Source: Planctomycetota bacterium
GTDB taxonomy: Bacteria > Planctomycetota > B129-G9 > JAJDCN01
Assembly (NCBI GenBank): GCA_029260815.1
Contig: JAJDCN010000181.1
Span: 1 to 33,164, forward strand
Length of the DNA stretch: 33,164 bases
Reading direction: 5' to 3'
Translations under genes and position numbers: made by a program
In this document: one piece after another, positions 1-6,210 of the stretch
Layout of the letters: each line of letters begins with the position of its first letter
Numbering within the stretch: the first letter of the stretch is position 1
The notes under the pieces: generated by a model
Seen by the model: the letters and a program-made list of their open reading frames with translations, nothing else
The model's database searches: none
Told to the model about the DNA's origin: nothing

Positions 1-6
1 ATTTAG

Positions 7-402
7 ATGGGTCGTTCGTTGATTAAGTCGGCTGGTGACGGGTTGCCTGCGGCGGATTGGAATGAGTTGGTGCGGCGGATGGAGCGGTTGGAGCATATTC
101 GGGGGGGGCATGGGATTCACGTGCATAGTACGCCGCAGGGGGTGACGATTGGTCGGGCGAATATTCCGCCGGGTTCTTCGGATCCGGTGGTTTCTGGGGT
201 GCGGGTGGTGGAGGTGCAGAGTGAGAGTCCGGATACGTTTTATCAGGTGAAGTTGTGGGTTTGGGGGCCGGGTGCGACGGGTACGGCGTTTGAGGCGCGG
301 GGGAATGCGGGGATTTTGACGAATGGTGAGGTGACGTTTGCGGTGCAGGATGATAACGGGGTTTGGACGTTGGCGATTGCGCCGTACGCGATCTGGGGCT
401 AG
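7..402 (+). CDS. Hypothetical phage protein, probably structural
   Basis: I do not recognise this 131-residue protein. It starts one base after a TAG that probably ends an upstream gene outside the window. The N-terminal segment reads GDGLPAADWNELVRRMERL, a short amphipathic start of a kind often found in small phage proteins lying before tail fibres. It is followed by a glycine-rich stretch (GGHGIHVHSTPQGVTIG) and a beta-rich C-terminal half ending in IAPYAIWG. There is no signal peptide or membrane segment. Codon third positions are almost all G or T, as in the next six genes, so it belongs to the same phage module. A virion or tail-associated role is only inferred from position. Confidence 0.6.
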   Translation: MGRSLIKSAGDGLPAADWNELVRRMERLEHIRGGHGIHVHSTPQGVTIGRANIPPGSSDPVVSGVRVVEVQSESPDTFYQVKLWVWGPGATGTAFEARGNAGILTNGEVTFAVQDDNGVWTLAIAPYAIWG

Positions 403-417
403 CACAGAGGCTGTGCT
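401..417 (+). other. Perfect 7-bp hairpin at the stop codon
   Basis: The sequence agcacag-agg-ctgtgct begins inside the TAG stop of the preceding gene and forms a 7-bp stem with a 3-base loop. No T-run follows, so it is not a standard intrinsic terminator. It could stabilise the mRNA 3' end or attenuate transcription. Confidence 0.4.
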
Positions 418-478
418 CCCATTAACCGCGAAGGTGGCGTGGTGATTGGCGTGGTAATGTGCCGCGGAAGGGCTCGTT

Positions 479-613
479 GATTTTGGTTGTTTGAGGAGTA
501 ATTTCGGATGCCCCTACTGTTGAATGACGATTGCGGGGCTCTGCCGCCCCCTGCGTGAGCCACTTTTGTGGCTCCCTACGGGGTTGCCTCTACGATTTTG
601 GTTGTTTGAGGAG
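479..613. repeat. 20-bp direct repeat flanking a 95-bp C-rich, hairpin-containing insert
   Basis: The 20-mer gattttggttgtttgaggag occurs at 479-498 and again, identically, at 594-613. The 95 bases between are compositionally foreign to the G/T-rich surroundings. They contain two hairpins, ggggc/gcccc near 535-551 and gagccac-tttt-gtggctc at 557-574. The repeat carries a plausible Shine-Dalgarno (gaggag). After the first copy an ATG at 508 opens a 16-codon reading frame that ends at a TGA inside the insert. This looks like insertion of a small palindromic element with duplication of flanking sequence, or a recombination-generated duplication. The rest of the 403-661 gap shows no gene. Confidence 0.6.
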
Positions 614-661
614 CCGGAATCGTCGGGCGGATTGTGGTGGATGGTTTTTGGAGGTTGCGGG

Positions 662-1165
662 GTGCCGGGTTGGACTGAGAGTTGGCCGATTGTGGCGGGG
701 GATCGGGTGAATGCGGCTCATTACGAGGATTTGGCGTTGGCGTGGACGGAGCGGCGGGATGCGCTTGAGGCGGTGAATGGTGCGACGGGTTTGGCGGATA
801 TTTCTGCGGTGCCGTCGGCTGGGGATCGGGTGGAGGTGTTGGGTGCGCTTGGGGTTGGGGGTCCGTGGGCTGTTTCGGAGGTGCATGAGAAGACGGATAG
901 TTTGTCGCAGTTTGAGTGGTTGAAGGATGAGACGGCGGATCCGCTGGTGGATGGGGAGTATTTTTTGGCGGAGATGGTGTTTGATGTGACGGGGAAGCTT
1001 GAGCCGTTGGGGCATCCGTTGAATGGGGAGGGTCAGTCGGGTCGTCGGTTGGGGACGGATTGGGTGTTGGGGATGAACGAGTGTTACGAGGTGTTGTTGT
1101 TGATGGATTGGGTTCATAACTTGGTTTTGGATACGGCGGTGAAGCCGGTTTACGTACGTTTTTAG
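662..1165 (+). CDS. Hypothetical phage protein, probably structural
   Basis: An unrecognised protein of 167 residues. I chose the GTG at 662 because GGAGG lies 7 bases upstream and because the frame before it (open from 524) crosses the repeat insertion and would give an atypical C-rich N terminus. The mature-looking start is PGWTESWPIVAGDRVNAAHYEDLALAWTE..., a soluble protein with no signal peptide or membrane helix. A segment resembling the start of the first gene (a short DxVNAxHYxDL helix) suggests a related small tail or baseplate-associated fold, but this is weak. Its stop is followed almost at once by the ribosome-binding site of the fibre-like gene. Codon use is strongly G/T-biased. 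The 5' end may have been altered by the upstream repeat insertion. Confidence 0.6.
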   Translation: MPGWTESWPIVAGDRVNAAHYEDLALAWTERRDALEAVNGATGLADISAVPSAGDRVEVLGALGVGGPWAVSEVHEKTDSLSQFEWLKDETADPLVDGEYFLAEMVFDVTGKLEPLGHPLNGEGQSGRRLGTDWVLGMNECYEVLLLMDWVHNLVLDTAVKPVYVRF

Positions 1166-1174
1166 GGGTGTGTG

Positions 1175-2053
1175 ATGGCGGAGCGTGTGTGGGGTGCGGG
1201 GACGGGGTTGGGGACGAATAATTCGTATAGCACGGCGTCGAATTGGACGGGGGATACGTTGCCGGCGAATGGGGATGATGTGATTTTCAACGGGACGTCT
1301 GTTGAGGATTGTACGGGCGGGATGGCGCAGGGGGGTGTGGATCTGCATAGTTTTACGGTGACGGAGGATTATACGGGTACGATTGGTGCGACGGGGAGTC
1401 ATTTGGTGATTAGTGTGTCGAACGGGACGGATCCGACGTTTCGTTTTTCGGGTCCTGGTGAGGCTTGGATTGAGGCGGGTGCGTCGAATATTGATAAGGC
1501 GTATGTGTTTGGGACGGGGTCGGGTTCGGATATTTTGAGTTTGGATAGTGCGTTGGCGCAGGAGATTACGGATTTGACGGTGTTTGGGGGGAACGTGACG
1601 ATTTTGGCGAGTGGGGATGTGCCGAATTTGTCGACGGGTTTTGTGGATTCGGCTCCGGGTGATGCGGTGGTGACGATTGAGGATGGTGCGACGTTGGCGA
1701 CGGTGACGTGTGGCGGTGGGAAGATTGTGAATACGAATAACAATATTACGACGTTGCAGGTTCATGCGGGGACGATTACGAATGCGGAGGATGCGGATAT
1801 TACGACGTTGGTGATTCGGGATGGGATTGTGAAGCATACGGGGGGTGGGACGGTGACGACGTTGACGTTGATTGGGGGGACGTTTGATGCGAGTGGGAGT
1901 CCGGGGTGTACGATTACGAATCGGATTCAGATGTTTGCGGGGAGCGTGTTGAATTTGGAGAATGGTGCGAACAATATTGTGATTGACGCGGATATTCTTT
2001 ACTTGGGTGGGACGTTGATTTTCGATCGTGGGACGGTGGTGACGGCTGCGTAG
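1175..2053 (+). CDS. Beta-helix, tail-fibre/adhesin-like phage protein
   Basis: A protein of 292 residues, poor in charged residues and rich in Gly, Thr, Asn, Ile and Val. It has short repeating strands throughout (for example TTLVIRDGIVKHTGGGTVTT and TTLTLIGGTFDASG), the look of a right-handed parallel beta-helix. The start (WGAGTGLGTNNSYSTASNW...LPANGDDVIFNG) resembles the N-terminal segment of bacterial surface proteins with ASNW and PxxGDDVxF motifs. In a phage module this suits a receptor-binding fibre or decoration protein. The family is inferred from repeat texture, not from a recognised signature. The ATG at 1175 is preferred over the GTG at 1172 because AGGGG lies 6 bases upstream. 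In the first 40 codons I count 26 G, 11 T, 3 C and 0 A at third positions. Confidence 0.65.
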   Translation: MAERVWGAGTGLGTNNSYSTASNWTGDTLPANGDDVIFNGTSVEDCTGGMAQGGVDLHSFTVTEDYTGTIGATGSHLVISVSNGTDPTFRFSGPGEAWIEAGASNIDKAYVFGTGSGSDILSLDSALAQEITDLTVFGGNVTILASGDVPNLSTGFVDSAPGDAVVTIEDGATLATVTCGGGKIVNTNNNITTLQVHAGTITNAEDADITTLVIRDGIVKHTGGGTVTTLTLIGGTFDASGSPGCTITNRIQMFAGSVLNLENGANNIVIDADILYLGGTLIFDRGTVVTAA

Positions 2054-2068
2054 TGGAGGGTGTTTTGG

Positions 2069-2344
2069 ATGGGTGGTTCTGTGGTTTCTTTCGCGAAGCA
2101 GTTTTGGCCGGTGGCGGCGTGGATTGGTGTGACGTTGTTGAGTGTGGTGACGGCGTATACGGAGCTTCGGGCGGATGTGGATCGGAATACGGAGCATCGT
2201 GTGAATGAGGAGCGTCATGTGAGCCGTTATCAGGAGAGTCGGAGTGCGGTGGAGGCGGTGCAGTTGGCGGCGTTGCGGGAGGATGTTCGGGAGTTGGAGG
2301 TGAAGATTGATATGTTGATTGCGCGGGGTTCGAAGTCGGATTGA
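2069..2344 (+). CDS. Small membrane protein with coiled coil, holin-like
   Basis: A 91-residue protein. Residues about 10-30 (QFWPVAAWIGVTLLSVVTAY) form one membrane helix. The rest (ELRADVDRNTEHRVNEERHV... to the end) is a charged helix with heptad-like spacing and probably a coiled coil. One helix plus a cytoplasmic coiled coil next to another small membrane protein is the layout of phage lysis genes (class III holin, i-spanin or accessory). Inferred: part of a lysis cassette with the two following genes. Start: the ATG at 2069 has GGAGGG 8 bases upstream, whereas the GTG at 2060 overlaps that ribosome-binding site. An endolysin is not seen nearby, which weakens the assignment. Confidence 0.55.
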   Translation: MGGSVVSFAKQFWPVAAWIGVTLLSVVTAYTELRADVDRNTEHRVNEERHVSRYQESRSAVEAVQLAALREDVRELEVKIDMLIARGSKSD

Positions 2345-2367
2345 TTATTTTTTTTCGGAGGTGTGTG

Positions 2368-2553
2368 ATGGGTGAGCAGGCGAGTCGGTGGGGTCAGCCG
2401 GAGACTTATATTGCGGCGGTGACGGCGTTGGCGGGAGCGATTCCGGCGAGCGGGGTCTTTCCGGCGGATAGCGTGTGGAACAAGGTTGCGGGGTTGGTGG
2501 TGGTGGTGTTCGCGGCGCTGGGGTATCGGGCGACTCAGGCGGCGAAGCGGTGA
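2368..2553 (+). CDS. Small two-helix membrane protein, holin-like
   Basis: A 61-residue protein with two hydrophobic segments, TYIAAVTALAGAIPASGVF and KVAGLVVVVFAALGY, joined by a short polar turn and ending in a basic tail (RATQAAKR). This is the size and layout of a class II holin, but no specific family was recognised. The ATG at 2368 has CGGAGG 6 bases upstream. A longer in-frame start at 2341 would add an atypical run of phenylalanines and lies within the previous gene's end. The stop TGA overlaps the GTG of the next gene (GTGA), which implies translational coupling. G/T codon bias continues. Confidence 0.6.
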   Translation: MGEQASRWGQPETYIAAVTALAGAIPASGVFPADSVWNKVAGLVVVVFAALGYRATQAAKR

Positions 2554-2879
2554 GGTTGGGGTTGGTTGCGGCTCTGCTGTGCGTGGCGCTGGCGGGGTGT
2601 CAGACGCCTTGGGTGCCGGTGGGTGCTGTGGTGAAGCAGACGGCGGAGGGTGCGTATCAGGCGGTGTATGCGGGGTATTTGGACGGCGACGTGACGGCGG
2701 AGGAGCTGGCGGAGGCTCGGGGGCTGTACGATCGGTACTTCGCGGCGCAGAAGGCGTATCATGATGTGCTGGTTGTGGGGCTGGAGCCGTCGGAGGAGCT
2801 GGCGGTGCGAGTGGCTCGGGCGGCGGAGAGCTTGGTTGGGTTGGCGGAGGCGGTTGGTGTGTTGGAGGGCGAGGGATGA
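2550..2879 (+). CDS. Small phage-encoded lipoprotein
   Basis: A 109-residue protein with a clear lipoprotein signal: MRLGLVAALLCVALAGC, lipobox LAGC, with Cys17 the predicted lipidated residue. The mature part (QTPWVPVGAVVKQTAEGAYQ...) is a predicted helical protein rich in Ala, Glu and Val, with no known domain that I recognise. Following two holin-like genes it could be an outer-membrane spanin (Rz1-like), though such proteins are usually shorter and proline-rich. A superinfection-exclusion lipoprotein is an alternative. The GTG at 2550 was chosen because it overlaps the previous stop and gives the signal peptide exactly. The stop overlaps the next start (ATGA). Confidence 0.6.
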   Translation: MRLGLVAALLCVALAGCQTPWVPVGAVVKQTAEGAYQAVYAGYLDGDVTAEELAEARGLYDRYFAAQKAYHDVLVVGLEPSEELAVRVARAAESLVGLAEAVGVLEGEG

Positions 2880-3073
2880 CGATGTCAGCGGCGTCGGCGG
2901 CTTTGGTGGCGAGGTTGGTGGAGCAGTTCATTCGGAGGCTGCCGGCGATTATCCGGGCGTTCGGGCCGGGGCCGATCGACTTGGATGAGATCTATCCGAA
3001 GACCCGCGAGGAGCTGGAGGCGGAGGTCGAGGCTCAGCGGGAGCGGGATTCTGGCGGTAATCCCAATACATAA
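2876..3073 (+). CDS. Hypothetical small phage protein
   Basis: A 65-residue protein not recognised. The N-terminal two thirds are an amphipathic helix (ASAALVARLVEQFIRRLPAIIRAF). It is followed by a GPGPIDLDEIYPKT turn and a charged C-terminal helix (REELEAEVEAQRERD). There is no signal peptide. Its ATG overlaps the previous stop (ATGA), so it is translated with the lipoprotein. It is the last gene of the G/T-biased module, and its second half already has a more ordinary codon mixture. It might be a membrane-associated lysis accessory protein, but this is a guess from position. Confidence 0.5.
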   Translation: MTMSAASAALVARLVEQFIRRLPAIIRAFGPGPIDLDEIYPKTREELEAEVEAQRERDSGGNPNT

Positions 3074-3077
3074 GGGG

Positions 3078-3143
3078 GGAGGGGTGGTCTCTATCTCTAG
3101 GCGGGCCTCCCCTCCAGACCGTAGCCCCAGGGAGCATTTTTTT
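3078..3143 (+). terminator. Possible transcription terminator after the phage module
   Basis: A ggaggggtgg arm (3078-3087) can pair at 9 of 10 positions with cctcccctcc (3106-3115) around an 18-base loop. A run of seven T lies at 3137-3143. The T-run is 21 bases from the stem, so this is not a textbook intrinsic terminator. Its position right after the last gene of the operon supports the role weakly. The remainder of the gap up to 3216 shows nothing else. Confidence 0.3.
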
Positions 3144-3216
3144 CTCAAGGGTTAGAATTTTTTCGGGGAGCCTGGCCCAGGGGCAATCTGTCCCACCTAT
3201 GTGCTATGCTTTGGAT

Positions 3217-3600
3217 ATGAAAGTCGCACGTATTACTCCCGTTCTGTTCGCCGTGCTGCTGATCGTCTCAGGCTGTGCGTGCAGGGAGATCCACGTCGTG
3301 GAGTACGAGGTGCTCCGCGTCGTGGACGGCGACACCTTTGAAATCTTCTATGATGGAGACCCGACCAGGGTACGTATCCTAGGCATTGATACGCCCGAAA
3401 TCCGGAAAAAACAGGTTGGAGCCCTGGAGGCCAAGGCTGAATTGGAGCGGCTAGTACAGGGAAAGATTGTCGTTCTCGACTTCGCGGCAAGGCGAAAGCG
3501 CGACAATTTCGGCCGGCTCCTAGCCAACGTCACCGTAGAAGGTTTGGATATTGGTAAGCACCTTCTCAATACAAGCCACGCCAAGCCATATCGAAGGTAA
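3217..3600 (+). CDS. Staphylococcal-nuclease-like lipoprotein (thermonuclease family)
   Basis: A 127-residue protein. A lipoprotein signal (ITPVLFAVLLIVSGC, Cys20) leads into a single SNase domain. The family's active-site set is present: Asp39 in VVDGDT, Arg53, Asp58 and Glu61 in RVRILGIDTPE, and Arg100 in DNFGRLLANV, matching Asp21, Arg35, Asp40, Glu43 and Arg87 of staphylococcal nuclease. It should be a calcium-dependent nuclease anchored outside the cytoplasm. Base composition is ordinary, unlike the phage genes just upstream, so it looks like a separately acquired cargo gene. A lipid-anchored nuclease on a prophage could degrade incoming DNA or scavenge nucleic acid (inference). The ATG at 3217 is preferred over the in-frame one at 3199 because it gives a normal signal peptide. 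It converges on the integrase with a 10-bp gap. Confidence 0.85.
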   Translation: MKVARITPVLFAVLLIVSGCACREIHVVEYEVLRVVDGDTFEIFYDGDPTRVRILGIDTPEIRKKQVGALEAKAELERLVQGKIVVLDFAARRKRDNFGRLLANVTVEGLDIGKHLLNTSHAKPYRR

Positions 3601-3610
3601 GGCCGTTGAA

Positions 3611-4810
3611 TTATCCAACCTGGGCGATTACTTCCATTGCTCTGGAGATATTTGTTTGCGCGTAAACCTGAGTAACGTCGGCATGTTTATGGCCGAGGAT
3701 CAGTTGCGCGGCCTCAAGCCCATGTTCTTCTCGTATAAAAGTACCGGCGCTGTGGCGAAGGCGATGCGGTGACCATCTCGGAATATCCGCTTGTTCACAC
3801 GCCCTGACGATTGCTCTTCGATAGCTGTCTCTATCGTAATGGTCTCGGGGCCGGCGTTTGGGGTTACACTTCACGTTCGTCCCCGGCTTGTTCCCGCAGG
3901 ATAAAGGAGTATTCCGGTCGGCGTGCATGTGGGCCCGCCTCTGCGTCTCAGCTTCGGCTGGACTAAACAAGTTCGCCGTTAGATTGTCTTTTAGTAGTGG
4001 CCGCAAGATGGCTTGCGCCTTGGGGCCAAGAAAAACGGCTCTGCTGTGCCCGTGGTGCTGTGTTTTATGACGTGCTGGGCTATAAATCCATATTTCCACC
4101 TGCTTATCTTTGACCGCGTTCACCACCTTGATGTCGCAAGCACGCATGGTAACCACCTCTCCCGGTCTCATGCCAGACAACCTCTGCACCTGGATCATGG
4201 CCCAAACCTGCGGCGATACGAACGGCTTCACCGCCTCAACGTGCGAGTCTGGCACAGGTTCTACAGGATCGGTCTCGCGTGCTGCTGTACGTCCAATGGC
4301 AAGCCCAGAAACGGCCTGGAGGCCCTGATAAACCGATGGCGGAATAAGTTCCTCCGCGACTGCCCACTTAAACATGAGCTTGATTCGGTTTACGTGCTTG
4401 TTGATGTACTTCCGAGACCCACCAGCCTCAATCATGCTTTGTCTGACGGCCTTGAGCGCGCGAGGACCAAAGTCTAGCGCCCGAATTCCGCCATATAGAG
4501 ATTTCACAGGACGTAGAGCCAGCCTCATGTTCCCTACCTCTTCCGTAGGCGTTCCGTCTGGCTTTCGGTAGTAGTCGTTCACGTGTTTCCAGAATCTAGC
4601 GCAAAGTTCCAAAACAGTAATTTCGTGTGGATCTGCTGGCGGTTGGTCGTGGCAGGTCGCCCATTCAGCCACGAACCGCTGGTAGCGCTCACGGCTATCT
4701 GCGGACCCGTAGTAGCCCAGATAGAACCTACGACCTTCTTTCTCGACGAAAGCGAGGTCACCGGTAGTGCGTTTCTGTTTTCGGTATTTTGGTGGAGCGT
4801 TTCGCGGCAT
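3611..4810 (-). CDS. int: Tyrosine recombinase / integrase of the element
   Basis: A 399-residue site-specific recombinase. The N-terminal part (about 1-60) is a basic arm-binding-like region (RKQKRTTGDLAFVEKEGRRF...). It is followed by a core-binding domain (about 65-165, containing the KYINKHVNRIKLMFKWAV helix) and the catalytic domain. The catalytic signature is complete: Arg in LSGMRPGEV (about 216), His349 and Arg352 in HRLRHSAGT, His376 in GHKH, and Tyr383 in TQVYAQ. The start has AGGAGG 7 bases upstream. It lies next to the tRNA-fMet and should catalyse integration and excision there. A perfect palindrome sits 20 bases before the start codon. The N-terminal region resembles integrases I associate with planctomycetes, a recollection that needs a search. 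Confidence 0.93.
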   Translation of the reverse strand: MPRNAPPKYRKQKRTTGDLAFVEKEGRRFYLGYYGSADSRERYQRFVAEWATCHDQPPADPHEITVLELCARFWKHVNDYYRKPDGTPTEEVGNMRLALRPVKSLYGGIRALDFGPRALKAVRQSMIEAGGSRKYINKHVNRIKLMFKWAVAEELIPPSVYQGLQAVSGLAIGRTAARETDPVEPVPDSHVEAVKPFVSPQVWAMIQVQRLSGMRPGEVVTMRACDIKVVNAVKDKQVEIWIYSPARHKTQHHGHSRAVFLGPKAQAILRPLLKDNLTANLFSPAEAETQRRAHMHADRNTPLSCGNKPGTNVKCNPKRRPRDHYDRDSYRRAIVRACEQADIPRWSPHRLRHSAGTFIREEHGLEAAQLILGHKHADVTQVYAQTNISRAMEVIAQVG

Positions 4811-4830
4811 TTTGCGGCCTCCTGTTCCTG

Positions 4831-4852
4831 AAACGTATACATGTATACGTTT
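4831..4852. promoter_or_regulatory. 22-bp perfect palindrome upstream of the integrase (operator candidate)
   Basis: The half-site aaacgtatacat is mirrored exactly, giving a 22-bp palindrome centred between 4841 and 4842. It lies 21 bases before the integrase start and just upstream of its ribosome-binding site. It is AT-rich with a TATAC core, so it may also overlap a -10 element. An operator for the element's repressor or for integrase autoregulation is the likeliest role. The T-run beyond it also allows a weak hairpin terminator reading rightward. Confidence 0.5.
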
Positions 4853-4925
4853 TTTATTTCAGGTTACAGCCGCTCTTCCGCGAAGGAAGGTTCACGTAAC
4901 TCACGTGGTCGGCACTACTTAGAAT

Positions 4926-5002
<77 letters not shown>

Positions 5003-5023
5003 TCATGTGATGTGCGTGCCTAT

Positions 5024-5051
5024 AAGATACCGCTTTATAAATTATTGTCAA
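5024..5051 (-). promoter_or_regulatory. Sigma70-type promoter of tRNA-fMet
   Basis: On the complement, TTGACA (5046-5051, perfect -35) is separated by 16 bases from TATCTT (5024-5029, 4 of 6 matches to -10). The tRNA 5' end follows 21 bases later. The promoter sits between the glycerate kinase stop and the tRNA and belongs to the chromosome side of the junction. Confidence 0.75.
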
Positions 5052-5060
5052 GCTCTTTTG

Positions 5061-6188
5061 TCAGTTTTTCCACTTTGCGACCCATTCCCTGGCGGATCGG
5101 GTCAGATTGTCCGCGCACGCGGCGAGGGCCTCGGCAGCGGATGCGTCGGCGGGTGTGACCTGAACTATGTCTTCGATGCCGCATTCGGACAGCCCTTCGC
5201 TGTCCAACTCGATCCGGCCGGCGAAGGCCACCGCATGGACGCCAAGATCCTTGGCGATCTTGCCCACGCCGGAGACGACCTTGCCCTGGAGTGATTGGCG
5301 GTCGAGGATGCCTTCGCCCGTGATGACCAGGGCGGCTCCGCGGATGGCATCCTCCAGGCCAACTGCTTGGGCGACCCGGTCGAAGCCGCTTTCGATTCGG
5401 CCCCCCAGAAACCCAACCGCACCCATGGCCAGCCCCCCCGCCGCGCCGGCGCCGGGCAGGTCTCGAAGCGGCTTACCACAGGCCATCTCCAACAAACCAG
5501 CCAACAGTTCCAGGTTCTCCTCCAGGTCTTCCACTTGCTCGGGCGTAGCTCCTTTCTGCGGACCGTAGACCCGGGCGGCGCCCTGTTCGCCCAATAGCGG
5601 GTTGGTCACGTCGGTGGCGACAATCACTTCCGCCTTCTTTAACCGCGGGTCCAGCCCGTCCAGGTCGATTTGGATAACCTTGCCCACCTCCGCTCCGCAC
5701 AATCCGGCCGTTTCGTTTTCAAAATCCAACAGACTCACGCCCAGTGCGGCGGCCATGCCGCACCCGCCATCCACCGTGGACGAACCACCCACGCAAAGGA
5801 TGATCTTCTCTGGGTTCTGGTCCAAGGCGTCGTGGATGAGCTCGCCGGTCCCCTTGGTCGAAGTCCGCATGGGATTGCGCTGGTCCGGCAGAACCAGATG
5901 CAGACCGGAAGCCTGAGCCATTTCAATAACCACGGTCTTCTTGTTGTCGATCAGGCCGTATCGAGCCAAGACGCTCCCGCCCAACGGGCCGCTGACGGTG
6001 GTCAACTTATAGCCACCTTTGCCCGCCTCCACGAGGCGTTCCATCGTCCCTTCGCCGCCGTCGGCCATGGGAACCGTAACGATTTGGGCGTCCGGGCAGG
6101 CCTCGCGGACACCCGCGGCGATGGCTTCGGAGGCCTGTTTGGCCGAAAGGGCCTCTTTGAATGTGTCTGGGGCGATTACGATCTTCAT
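5061..6188 (-). CDS. glxK: Glycerate 2-kinase (GarK/GlxK family)
   Basis: A 375-residue cytoplasmic kinase that phosphorylates D-glycerate with ATP, feeding glyoxylate or glycolate carbon into glycolysis. Family features seen: the N terminus MKIVIAPDTFKEALSAKQAS, the MADGGEGTME segment, the glycine-rich VGGSSTVDGGCGMAAALG, the ATDVTNPLLGEQGAARVYG block, and the PGAGAAGGLAMG and VITGEGILDRQSLQGK segments near the C terminus. The length is normal for the family. The ATG at 6188 was chosen because it gives the conserved N terminus; upstream codons belong to the preceding gene's 3' region. It follows the M48 protease gene by 22 bases and is probably cotranscribed with it, although no functional link is evident. 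Confidence 0.93.
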   Translation of the reverse strand: MKIVIAPDTFKEALSAKQASEAIAAGVREACPDAQIVTVPMADGGEGTMERLVEAGKGGYKLTTVSGPLGGSVLARYGLIDNKKTVVIEMAQASGLHLVLPDQRNPMRTSTKGTGELIHDALDQNPEKIILCVGGSSTVDGGCGMAAALGVSLLDFENETAGLCGAEVGKVIQIDLDGLDPRLKKAEVIVATDVTNPLLGEQGAARVYGPQKGATPEQVEDLEENLELLAGLLEMACGKPLRDLPGAGAAGGLAMGAVGFLGGRIESGFDRVAQAVGLEDAIRGAALVITGEGILDRQSLQGKVVSGVGKIAKDLGVHAVAFAGRIELDSEGLSECGIEDIVQVTPADASAAEALAACADNLTRSAREWVAKWKN

Positions 6189-6210
6189 CGAGTTCGTTTC
6201 CTTGTATCGG

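Larger units (their letters stand above)
1..4925. mobile_element. Prophage / integrative element, integrase-proximal end
   Basis: Seen: a run of short, tightly packed + strand genes with fibre-like, holin-like and lipoprotein products, then a nuclease gene and a tyrosine integrase. The integrase is read toward the element and away from the 3' end of a tRNA-fMet gene. Known: tyrosine-integrase elements commonly insert at tRNA 3' ends with the integrase next to the tRNA. Inferred: the element extends left beyond the window and its other boundary is not visible. The structural genes have extreme G/T-biased codons, whereas the nuclease and integrase have ordinary composition, so the element is compositionally mosaic. 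No capsid, portal, terminase or tail-tube gene is visible, so whether it is an active phage cannot be judged. Confidence 0.8.

Noticed and set aside
524-661. In-frame upstream extension of the second phage gene
   Set aside because: It crosses the repeat insertion, has atypical composition and lacks a ribosome-binding site, whereas the GTG at 662 has one.
590-2218. 542-codon open frame on the - strand, rich in Arg, His and Pro
   Set aside because: It is antisense to three phage genes and exists because the G/T-biased + strand makes stop codons rare on the complement. The protein has low complexity and no domain.
2230-2931. 233-codon Pro/Ala-rich frame on the - strand
   Set aside because: Same cause: antisense to the coupled lysis-like genes with clear ribosome-binding sites.
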